Source of the DNA: Nannocystis sp.
GTDB lineage: Bacteria; Myxococcota_A; Polyangia; Nannocystales; Nannocystaceae
Direction: 5' to 3'
NCBI GenBank assembly: GCA_016712315.1
Contig: JADJRG010000013.1
Span: forward strand, 1,834,001-1,898,000
Length of the DNA: 64,000 nucleotides
Under the pieces are notes generated by a model. It worked only from the letters and a program-made list of their open reading frames with translations. It made no database searches and had not been told where the DNA came from. Position 1 is the first letter of the stretch. Each line of letters starts with the position of its first letter. Position numbers and translations under genes: made by a program. Shown piece after piece: positions 55,130 through 63,012 of the stretch.

Positions 55130-57555
55130 CAGCGGGCGCTCCTCGGCCGGCGATCGGGTTTGTGGGCGGGGACGAGGCCCTGCTCTTCGAGCTGGGCGCG
55201 CTCGCGTAGGGCGGCGAGCACGCGCGGGGGAGAGAAGGGGATCCGGTCGAGGCGGACCCCGACGGCGTCGTAGATCGCGTTGGCGATCGCGGGGATGCTG
55301 GAGTGCAGGGGGCCCTCGCCGGCCTCCTTGGCGCCGTAGGGGCCGTTCTTGTCAGGAGCCTCGACGATCATGGCGTGCAGCTCCGGGGTGTCGAGGAAGG
55401 TGGGCATACGATAGTCGAGGAAGGAGGGGCCGGCGTGCACGCCGCGGTGAGCCGGATCGATGAGGTGCTCCTCCATGAGGGCCTCGCCGAAGCCCATGTA
55501 GGTGGAGCCTTCGATCTGCCCCTCGACGATCTTGCGGGAGAGGGCGCGGCCGCAGTCGTGGGCGATCCAGATCTTCTTGACGTGGACGACGCCGGTCTCG
55601 GTGTCGACGTCGACCTCGGCGAGGTGGGCGGTGAAGCTGTATGCGGGTGAGGCGCCGATGGTGCCGCCGCGGTAGTCGCCGTGGCGATCCTTCGGGGTGT
55701 TGTAGGAGCCGACCTCGCCCAAGAGGCCGTGGTCGGCCTCGGCCCACTGAAAGGCTTGCGCGCTGCTGACGTTGCGCGCCGGATCTTCGCGATCCAGGGC
55801 CATGCGGCCGGCGAGCACGACCCGGTTGGCGGGGATCTGCCAGCGCTGGGCGACGCTGCGGCAGACGCGGCGGCGTAGGCGCTGGGCGGCCTCCAAGCAG
55901 GCGTTGCCGACCATGAGGGTGATCCGCGAGGAGTAGGCGCCGAGGTCGACGGGGCAGAGGTCCGTGTCCGCCGAGAGGACCCGGACGTCCTCGAGGGGGA
56001 CGCCGAGCTCTTCGCTGACGATGACGGCGAGCATGGTGTTGGAGCCCTGGCCGATGTCGTTGGCGCCCGAGAAGACGCGGGCGCGGCCGCTGCGGTCGAG
56101 GCAGATCTGCACCGCGGCTTGAGGCATGTCGTTGGGGTAGATCGGATAATTGGTGCCGCTGATGTAGGTAGAGCCGGCGACGCCGAGGCCCTGTCCGAAG
56201 GGCAAGGTGGGCCGGCGCGCGCGCCAGCCAGAGGCGGACTCGACGCGGCTGAGGCACTCCTGAAAGCCGTTGGAGCCGACGCGAAACTCGTTGACGGTGG
56301 CGACGTCGGCGCCGATGTCGTTGCGGCGGCGGAGCTCGATGGGGTCGATGCCGAGGGCGACGGCGGCCTTGTCGAGCTGGATCTCGAGGGCGAAGCGCGG
56401 CTGGACGCTGCCGTGGCCGCGCTTGGGGCCGCAGGCGGGCTTGTTGGTGTAGGCGCGGGTGCTGTCGAAGCGGTAGGCGGGGAAGCGGTAGGGGGCGCAG
56501 AGGAGCTGGCCCGAGTAATAGGTGGTGACGAGGCCGAAGCTGGAGTAGGCGCCGCCGTCGAGGATGGTGCGGGCGTCGACGCCGGTGATCTTGCCGTCGG
56601 CGGTGAAGCCGGTGCGGTACTTCATCTTCATCGGGTGACGGCCGCGGTGGCTGTAAAAGACCTCCTCGCGGGTGTAGAGGAGCTTGACAGGCCGACCTGT
56701 CTTGATAGCCAGCTTGGCGACGCAGAACTCGAGGTCGAAGGGCTCAGACTTGCCGCCGAAGGCGCCGCCGATGGGGGGCTGGATGACGCGGATCCGGTGC
56801 GGGGGGAGCTCCAAGACCTTGGCGAGCTCGCGGTGGAGGTAGTGCGAGACTTGAGTGGCGGACCAGACGGTGAGGACCCCGTTGGGCTCGACCTGAGCGA
56901 GCGCGCAGTGGGGCTCGATGGCGCCGTGGGTGGTGCCCTCAAAGAAATACTCGCCCTCGACGACGAGCTCGGCGCCGGCGATCTGGGCGTCGACGTCGCC
57001 AAACTCGAGGAGGACGTGCTTCGAGAGGTTGCCCTTGCGCGCGTAGGGGTTGATCGTGTGCTCGCGGTCGCGGGTGGCGAGGGCCTCCTCGGGGTCGAAG
57101 AAGGCGCGCAAGGGCTCGTAGTCGACGACGATGGCGCGCAGGGCGGCGTTGGCGGTGTCCTCGTCGATGGCGGCGACGGCCGCGACGCCGTCGCCGACGT
57201 GGCAGACCTTGTGGACGGCGAGGGCGTTCTCGTCCGGGGTCCAGGGGATGACTCCGTAGGGGATCTTGAAGTCCTGGCCGGTGACGACGGCGAAGACGCC
57301 CGGGAGCGCGAGGGCGGCGCTGGCGTCGATGCGGCGGATCTTGGCGTGCGCGTGGGGGCTGCGGAGGATCTTGGCGTGCAGCAGGCCAGGGAGCTTGAGA
57401 TCGTCGGTGTAGCGGGCGACGCCGCGCATCCGCTCCATGGCGTCGACCTTGCGGTGGACCTTGCCGATCTGCCAGGTCTCTCGCGTCAGATCAGGACGCT
57501 CAGCCTCGGCGGCGGAGGCGGGCTCAGGCGACTGGGTGGGGGTGTCAGCGGCCAT
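55129..57555 (-). CDS. molybdenum hydroxylase large subunit, HcrA-like (molybdopterin-binding)
   Basis: An 808-residue xanthine-oxidase-family catalytic subunit. Characteristic stretches: GVARYTDDLKLPGLLHAKILRSPHAHA near the start, IQPPIGGAFGGKSEPFD, the catalytic-site loop GPYGAKEAGEGPL near the C-terminus with Glu747 as the probable proton acceptor, and GQGSNTMLAVI for the cofactor. The YGAKEAxEG version of the last motif is the one I associate with 4-hydroxybenzoyl-CoA reductase, whereas xanthine dehydrogenases have GxKGxGE. It should carry molybdopterin cytosine dinucleotide. The 60 or so extra N-terminal residues are low in structure. It overlaps the 2Fe-2S subunit by 11 bases and the FAD subunit by one. 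Confidence 0.9.
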   Translation of the reverse strand: MAADTPTQSPEPASAAEAERPDLTRETWQIGKVHRKVDAMERMRGVARYTDDLKLPGLLHAKILRSPHAHAKIRRIDASAALALPGVFAVVTGQDFKIPYGVIPWTPDENALAVHKVCHVGDGVAAVAAIDEDTANAALRAIVVDYEPLRAFFDPEEALATRDREHTINPYARKGNLSKHVLLEFGDVDAQIAGAELVVEGEYFFEGTTHGAIEPHCALAQVEPNGVLTVWSATQVSHYLHRELAKVLELPPHRIRVIQPPIGGAFGGKSEPFDLEFCVAKLAIKTGRPVKLLYTREEVFYSHRGRHPMKMKYRTGFTADGKITGVDARTILDGGAYSSFGLVTTYYSGQLLCAPYRFPAYRFDSTRAYTNKPACGPKRGHGSVQPRFALEIQLDKAAVALGIDPIELRRRNDIGADVATVNEFRVGSNGFQECLSRVESASGWRARRPTLPFGQGLGVAGSTYISGTNYPIYPNDMPQAAVQICLDRSGRARVFSGANDIGQGSNTMLAVIVSEELGVPLEDVRVLSADTDLCPVDLGAYSSRITLMVGNACLEAAQRLRRRVCRSVAQRWQIPANRVVLAGRMALDREDPARNVSSAQAFQWAEADHGLLGEVGSYNTPKDRHGDYRGGTIGASPAYSFTAHLAEVDVDTETGVVHVKKIWIAHDCGRALSRKIVEGQIEGSTYMGFGEALMEEHLIDPAHRGVHAGPSFLDYRMPTFLDTPELHAMIVEAPDKNGPYGAKEAGEGPLHSSIPAIANAIYDAVGVRLDRIPFSPPRVLAALRERAQLEEQGLVPAHKPDRRPRSAR

Positions 57556-58048
57556 CGTCGTGCTCCGCGCGGAGGCGCTCGCTGGCGTCGACGACAGCGT
57601 CGAGGATCTTGGTGTAGCCGGTGCAACGACAGAGGTTGCCGGCGAGGGCGGAGGCGGCCTCGTGACGGGTGACTGGGCGGGCGCTGCGCCGCAGCAGCGA
57701 CTCGGCGGCCATCAAGATGCCAGGGGTGCAAAAACCACACTGGGCGGCGTCGTGGCGGTCGAAGGCGTCCAAGAGTGGGTGCACGACCGGGCCGCAGCCG
57801 AGGGCCTCGACGGTGGTGACGCTGCGGCCGTCCGCGAGGGCGGCGAGGGTGAGGCAGGCGAGGGCCGGTAAACCATCGATCTGGACGGTGCAGGCGCCAC
57901 AGTCGCCCTTGTCACAACCCTGCTTGGAGCCGATGAGATCGAGCTTGTAACGGAGGACCTCTAAGAGGGTCCAGTGAGCAGGCGCAGCGACTTGCACGGG
58001 CTCGCCGTTGAGGGTCAGCGAGAGCAAGATCGCTGAACTTTGAGACAT
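57545..58048 (-). CDS. molybdenum hydroxylase 2Fe-2S subunit, HcrC-like
   Basis: A 167-residue protein from ATG 58046-58048 (upstream frame to 58171 is Arg/Pro-rich and not protein-like). It has the plant-ferredoxin-type 2Fe-2S site with Cys45, Cys50, Cys53 and Cys65 (GCDKGDCGACTV) and the second site with Cys104, Cys107, Cys140 and Cys142 (CGFCTPG and LCRCTGY). These two clusters connect molybdenum with FAD in the xanthine-oxidase family. It is transcribed first, followed by the large and FAD subunits with overlaps, forming one operon. In HcrABC this order varies, so gene order alone is not diagnostic. Confidence 0.93.
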   Translation of the reverse strand: MSQSSAILLSLTLNGEPVQVAAPAHWTLLEVLRYKLDLIGSKQGCDKGDCGACTVQIDGLPALACLTLAALADGRSVTTVEALGCGPVVHPLLDAFDRHDAAQCGFCTPGILMAAESLLRRSARPVTRHEAASALAGNLCRCTGYTKILDAVVDASERLRAEHDDGR

Positions 58049-58246
58049 GGGGCGAGCTTCGCCCGAGGGCTCGCGCGCGCGCAAGGCAGGCGGGGGGGCG
58101 AGACCGTGTGAAAGCTCGCCGGGCCGCCGCCCCTGCCGGGGGCTGCGGGCGACCGGACCCACGGGCGACATCGAGCCCTGCGCGGGTGAACAGTCGGGCG
58201 ACCGGACGCGGGGACGGGGACGGGGACGGCCGTGGCGACCGGGGGG

Positions 58247-59149
58247 TTACTCGGTCGGGGAGGGTTCGGGGGCGGGTTTGGCGGCGGCTCGCTCGCGGGC
58301 GATGCGATCGCTGTCGCGCGCCCAGGTGCGATCTTCGGCGCGCTCTTTGCGGAGGAAGAGGAGGTAGACGCCGGCGGCGAAGATCGCGAGGGAGGCGTAG
58401 TGGGCGGTGGTGAGGCCGAAGTAGCGGGGATCTTGGGCTCCTCGGCCGAAGTCGAGGAGGAAGCGCATCGGGGCGTAGAGAAAGGCGACGAGGCCGGCGA
58501 GCTGGCCTGGGCGGCGGTCCTTCCTCCACCCGTAGACGAAGTGGACGAAGAGGACGATGCCGAGGTCGTAGATGAACTCGAGGAGGCCGAGGTCGAGGCG
58601 ATAACGGCCCTGGCTCCCCGGCCAGGGGCCGACGGCGAGGGGCTCTAGCCAGGTGAGGTAGGCGGGCAGATCCTCGACGAAGGCTCCCGGGTGATCGTGG
58701 ACGAGCGAGCAGCCGAGGCGGCCGAAGGTGAAGCCGACGACGAAGCCAAAGACCAAGGCGTCGCTGTAGACGAGCAGCGGCTGCTTCATCTTGCGGAGGT
58801 ACCAGATGAGGCCGATGAAGGCGCCGAGGACCCCGCCGACGCTGGAGAGGCCGTTCCAGATCATGACGAGCACGAGCGGGTTCTCGACGACGGTCTCGGG
58901 CGAATAAAAGATCACCGAGACCCAGTGCGAGATGGTGAACCCAAAGACGAGGATCCAAAACATCAGGTCGCGGGTGATCAGCTCGTCGATGTCCTTGTGC
59001 TTGGCGTAGGCGAGGACGCGGTTCATCCCAAAAATGACGCCGACCGCGACGAGAGGGCCGAAGACCTGGAGCTTGAGGGGGCCGATCAGGGGAAGATCCG
59101 CGAGGGTCTTCGAGGGCATCTCGATGTACGGGATCAAGGCTTCGAGCAT
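58247..59149 (-). CDS. divergent prolipoprotein diacylglyceryl transferase (Lgt)-like membrane protein
   Basis: A 300-residue polytopic protein with about seven helices and the overall Lgt arrangement: FGPLVAVGVIFGMNRVLAY early, and FTFGRLGCSLVHDHPG at about 141-155, which matches the GRxGN/C signature of Lgt. However, the segment that should contain the catalytic His of E. coli Lgt (SFHGG) reads NGLSSVGGVLG here (98-109), without that His. A normal Lgt must exist elsewhere for the many lipoproteins of this organism, so this may be a paralogue with a different acyl-transfer role, or the His may be replaced by another residue. The C-terminal tail is charged and cytosolic. The 198 bases after its stop contain only G/C-rich sequence with a short GGGGAC triple. 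Confidence 0.72.
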   Translation of the reverse strand: MLEALIPYIEMPSKTLADLPLIGPLKLQVFGPLVAVGVIFGMNRVLAYAKHKDIDELITRDLMFWILVFGFTISHWVSVIFYSPETVVENPLVLVMIWNGLSSVGGVLGAFIGLIWYLRKMKQPLLVYSDALVFGFVVGFTFGRLGCSLVHDHPGAFVEDLPAYLTWLEPLAVGPWPGSQGRYRLDLGLLEFIYDLGIVLFVHFVYGWRKDRRPGQLAGLVAFLYAPMRFLLDFGRGAQDPRYFGLTTAHYASLAIFAAGVYLLFLRKERAEDRTWARDSDRIARERAAAKPAPEPSPTE

Positions 59150-59174
59150 GACCGGCGCAAAACTACACGGTCAC

Positions 59175-59202
59175 GCGCGCCCGCGCAAAGACGCGGGCGC
59201 GC
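59175..59202 (-). other. perfect 11-base hairpin between oxoprolinase and Lgt-like genes
   Basis: GCGCGCCCGCG (59175-59185) pairs with CGCGGGCGCGC (59192-59202) around a six-base loop. On the minus strand it follows the oxoprolinase stop by 78 bases and precedes the Lgt-like start by 25, with TTTT shortly after, so it may partly terminate the upstream transcript. Confidence 0.5.
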
Positions 59203-59280
59203 CTCGTTTCCCGCGCTTCTTCAAGAAATTTGGGGGCGAACGAGCGCCCGCAGGCGCAGCGAAAAAACGAAGGCGGAGCG

Positions 59281-62200
59281 CTAGGGGTCGGTCGGCGGCG
59301 GGCCGTAGCCGCCTCCTCCAGGGGTCTCGATGCGCACGCGCGCGCCCGCGGGGACGTGCGCGCTGATCTTGCCCGAGGTGGGCGATCCTTCAGGACGAGC
59401 GCTGGGCGGGAACGGGGCGCCGTCGAGGAGGTCGCGGGCAGGGGCGCCTGGGCGGCCGCCGAAGAGGCCAAAGGGGGGACGCTGGCGCCGCTCCGCGAGC
59501 AGGCCGATCTCTAAGGGGCGGAGGGCTTCGAAGTCGCGGCAGAGGCCGTCGCCGCCGCGGCGCTGTCCGGCCCCTCCAGATCCGCGGCGCACCGAGAGCT
59601 CCCAGAGACGGACCGGAAAGCGCGCCTCGAAGTGCTCTGGGTCGGTGAGGCGGGTGTTGGTCATGTGCGTGTGGACAGCGGCGGCGCCGTCGGCGGTGGC
59701 GGTGGCCCCAGCTCCACCTGCGAGGGTCTCGTAGTAGCCAAAGGTGGCGTCGCCGAAGGTGAGGTTGTTCATGGTGCCTTGGCTGGCAGCGGCGAGGCCC
59801 AAGGCGGCTAAGAGGACGTCGACGACCCGCTGGGAGGTCTCGACGTTGCCCGCGGCGACGGCGCGATCAGGGGGCGGATCGAGGATGGAGCCGCTCGGAA
59901 TTTTTAAGGTGATCGGGGCGAGGCAGCCGCTGCTGAGGGGGATCGCTTCGCCAGCGAGCAGGCGGAGGACGTAAAGAACGGCGGCGACGGTGACGGCGCG
60001 GGGGGCGTTGAGGTTGCTGTCGACCGCAGGAGCGGTGCCCGCGAAGTCGATGATCATGGCGTCGGCTTCGATCGTGACGGTGACGGCGATCAGGGCGCCG
60101 TCGTCGAGCCGGTCGGAGAAGCCGCGGGTGCCAGGCGGCAGGCGGGCGATCGCGCGGCGGACGGCGGCGGCGGCGTAGGTCTGGAGGTGCGCCATGTAGC
60201 GGCTGACGAGCGGCTCCCCGACGTCGGCGCAGAGCTGGAGGAGGAGGCGGGCGCCGAGGTGACAGGCGGCGATCTGCGCCTCGAGGTCGGCGATGTTGTC
60301 CTGGGGGCGCCTCGCTGGATATGGCCCCAAAGACAGCTCGCGGAGGAGGGCGGGGCGATCGAGGTGGCCGCGGTGGACGGCCTTGAGGGCGCGTAAGACG
60401 ACGCCCTCCTCCTGTAAGGTGCGCGAGCGCGGCGGCATGGAGCCGGGGGTGACGCCGCCGATGTCGGCGTGGTGGCCGCGGCTGGCGGTGAAGAAGCGGA
60501 GCGCGCCGTCGCTGTCGTGGACGGGGGCGATGACGGTGATGTCGGGGAGGTGCGAGCCGCCCGCGGCGGGATCGTTGGTGACATAGACGTCGCCGACGCC
60601 GGGCGCGGGATAAACGGCGAGCACGCCGCGGATCGCCTCGCTCATGGCGCCGAGGTGCACGGGGATGTGCGGGGCGTTGGCGCAGAGCTGGCCGGCCGCG
60701 TCGAAGACGGCGCAGGAGAAGTCGAGGCGCTCGCGGATGTTGGTGCTGAGCGCGGTGCGCTGGAGGACGGCGCCCATCTGCGCGGCGATCGCCATAAATT
60801 TGCCGCCGAAGACCTCCAAGAGGGCAGGATCAGGGGCGGCGTGGTCGGGCGCGGGGGCGACGGCTCGGCCGTGATCGCGGGCGATGATGACGCCGCTGGC
60901 GAGGACCTCGAGGCTCCATCCTGGGTCGAGGGCGATCGTCGCGGTGGCCTCGAGGATGAGGGCGGGGCCGTCGAGGCGATGGCCAGGGCGTAAGGCCTCG
61001 CGCAAGAAGACGGGGGCGCGCTCTTCGTCGCCTTCTCCTGCGCGATCGCCGTCGGTCCAGCGCCGGGTGGTGCGGATCGGCTCGGGCGGCTCGGTCGGCC
61101 TCGAGGGCGCGGCGCTCGCTCGCTCGGGCGGCTGAGCCGCGGCTTCGGTGAGCTCGACGCGCGCGGTGACGACCTCGATCGGGTGCTCAGAGCGGCTCCA
61201 TCCGTGCTCGTGGCGGTGCTTCTCGCGAAATCGCGCGCGTAGGTCCTCGGCCCGGTGGGCGGCCCCAGCGCCCGCTTCAGGCGTGGCGACGCGGAGGGTG
61301 AGCGCGCCTTCGCTGCCGACGTAGCGCAGGTCGAGGTCGCGGTGACAGGTGAGCTCGCCGGCGGTGTCCTGCGCGGCGAGGTGGGCCCGGCCGCGCGCCT
61401 CGAGCTGCGAGAGCAGGGGGTCGATCGTGCGCCAACAACGATCGTCGTCGAGCATGACCCGGCCAGCGTCGGCTTCGCCGTGCCAGCCGCTGCGGGCGAC
61501 GCCGATGCCGTAGGCCGAGAGCACGCCGGCGAGGGGATGAAAGATGAGCGTGGCGATCCCGAGCGCGCGCGCGACCGGGCAGGCGAGCTGGCCGCCGGCG
61601 CCGCCGAAGACGATGAGGGCGTGGCTCCGCGGGTCATGGCCGCGGGCGAGGGAGATGGTGCGGATCGCGGCGGCGATCCCTTCGACGGCGACCGAAAAGA
61701 AGCCGGCGGCGACCTGTCGCGGGTCTTGTAGGTCGCCGCGGGCGGCGAGCTGGTCGACGATCGGCTGGAGCGCGGCGCCGATCCGGGCGCGATCTAAGGG
61801 GAACGGGAAGCGATCAGCGGCGATCCGGCCGAGGATGAGGTTGATGTCCGTGAGGGTGAGGTGGGCGGCCTGTGGGTGGCCGTAGGCGAGCGGGCCTGGG
61901 ATCGCGCCGGCGCTGTCGGGGCCGACGGTGAAGCGGTGACCGTCAAAGCGGCAGATCGAGCCGCCGCCGGCGGCGACGGTGTGTACGTCCATCATCGGGG
62001 TGCGGACCCGGACGCCGGCGACCTGGGCCTCGTAGGTGCGGCTGGGGGCGCCGGACCAGCGGTAGACGTCGGTGGAGGTGCCGCCGATGTCGAGGCCGAT
62101 GACGCTCCCTAAACCAAGGTCGCGGGCGATCTCGCCGACGGCGACGGCGCCGCCGGCAGGGCCCGAGAGGATCGCGTCGCGGCCGCGGAAGACGGCGGCG

Positions 62201-62934
62201 TCGCACAAGGCGCCGCTCGATTGCATGAGCTGGAGGCGCGAGGGGCCGAGCTGGCCGCGGAGGCGCCTGAGGTGCCGGGTGAGCAGGGGGGTGAGGTAGG
62301 CGTCGACGACGGTGGTCTCGGCGCGGGCGAGCAGGCCGATGGTGCCGGCGACCTCGTGCGAGAGGCTGATGTCGGCGCCAAAGCTCTCGCTGAAAAAATT
62401 CGCGGCGAGCTCGGCGATCTGACGCTCGGCTCGGCCGTCGCGGTAGGCGTGCAAGAGCACGACGGCGAGGCTGGTGGCGCCGGCGCGCCGGAGCTGCTCC
62501 AGGGCGGCGAGCGCGGCGGCGGGGTCGAGCGGGGTGAGCACGGCGCCGTCGGCGCTGAGGCGGTGATCGATCCCGACGGTGGCGATCGGTAAGGGGGCGG
62601 GGCGCGTGATGTCGAGGGCGAAGAGGTCAGGGCGGGTCTGATCGCCGATCTCCAAGAGATCGACGAAGCCCCGGGTGATGATGAGACCGGTGGGCGCGCC
62701 CTTGCGCTCGAGGAGTGCGTTGGTGGCGAGGGTGGTGCCCATACGGACCTCACACGGCGGGATCGGCTCGTCAGGGGCGAGGCCGAGGTGCTGGCGGATC
62801 GCGGCGAGCGGGGCGTCGTCGCTGGCGAGCAGCTTGAGGGCGTGGAGGCGGCCGGTGGCGGGGTCCTTGGCGACGCAGTCGACGAAGGTGCCGCCGCGGT
62901 CGATCCAAAATTGCCAGCGAGGGGCGCCGCTCAT
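59281..62934 (-). CDS. fused hydantoinase A/B-type 5-oxoprolinase
   Basis: A 1217-residue protein from ATG 62932-62934 (the frame upstream to 63237 is antisense to the next gene). It opens with WQFWIDRGGTFVDCVAKD, the typical N-terminus of ATP-dependent 5-oxoprolinases, and continues with the HyuA part (TTLATNALLERKGAPTG, LGLDIGGTSTDVYRW, FGGAGGQLACPVARALG) to about residue 690. From about 700 it is the HyuB part (GKFMAIAAQMGAVLQRTALSTNIRERLDFSCA split by turns, GDVYVTNDPAAGGSHLPDI, NAPRAVT). Eukaryotic 5-oxoprolinases are such fusions, while many bacteria have separate genes. It should hydrolyse 5-oxoproline to glutamate with ATP, or a related cyclic amide. It is divergent from the deacetylase-like gene, 78 bases between starts. 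Confidence 0.92.
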   Translation of the reverse strand: MSGAPRWQFWIDRGGTFVDCVAKDPATGRLHALKLLASDDAPLAAIRQHLGLAPDEPIPPCEVRMGTTLATNALLERKGAPTGLIITRGFVDLLEIGDQTRPDLFALDITRPAPLPIATVGIDHRLSADGAVLTPLDPAAALAALEQLRRAGATSLAVVLLHAYRDGRAERQIAELAANFFSESFGADISLSHEVAGTIGLLARAETTVVDAYLTPLLTRHLRRLRGQLGPSRLQLMQSSGALCDAAVFRGRDAILSGPAGGAVAVGEIARDLGLGSVIGLDIGGTSTDVYRWSGAPSRTYEAQVAGVRVRTPMMDVHTVAAGGGSICRFDGHRFTVGPDSAGAIPGPLAYGHPQAAHLTLTDINLILGRIAADRFPFPLDRARIGAALQPIVDQLAARGDLQDPRQVAAGFFSVAVEGIAAAIRTISLARGHDPRSHALIVFGGAGGQLACPVARALGIATLIFHPLAGVLSAYGIGVARSGWHGEADAGRVMLDDDRCWRTIDPLLSQLEARGRAHLAAQDTAGELTCHRDLDLRYVGSEGALTLRVATPEAGAGAAHRAEDLRARFREKHRHEHGWSRSEHPIEVVTARVELTEAAAQPPERASAAPSRPTEPPEPIRTTRRWTDGDRAGEGDEERAPVFLREALRPGHRLDGPALILEATATIALDPGWSLEVLASGVIIARDHGRAVAPAPDHAAPDPALLEVFGGKFMAIAAQMGAVLQRTALSTNIRERLDFSCAVFDAAGQLCANAPHIPVHLGAMSEAIRGVLAVYPAPGVGDVYVTNDPAAGGSHLPDITVIAPVHDSDGALRFFTASRGHHADIGGVTPGSMPPRSRTLQEEGVVLRALKAVHRGHLDRPALLRELSLGPYPARRPQDNIADLEAQIAACHLGARLLLQLCADVGEPLVSRYMAHLQTYAAAAVRRAIARLPPGTRGFSDRLDDGALIAVTVTIEADAMIIDFAGTAPAVDSNLNAPRAVTVAAVLYVLRLLAGEAIPLSSGCLAPITLKIPSGSILDPPPDRAVAAGNVETSQRVVDVLLAALGLAAASQGTMNNLTFGDATFGYYETLAGGAGATATADGAAAVHTHMTNTRLTDPEHFEARFPVRLWELSVRRGSGGAGQRRGGDGLCRDFEALRPLEIGLLAERRQRPPFGLFGGRPGAPARDLLDGAPFPPSARPEGSPTSGKISAHVPAGARVRIETPGGGGYGPPPTDP

Positions 62935-63012
62935 GCGGCGAGGGTAGCGCGCTCCGGCGCGAAGTGTGCGGGCGGCGGCGGCCGGGGGAGGGGTAGTATC
63001 GCGGCGTCTCGT

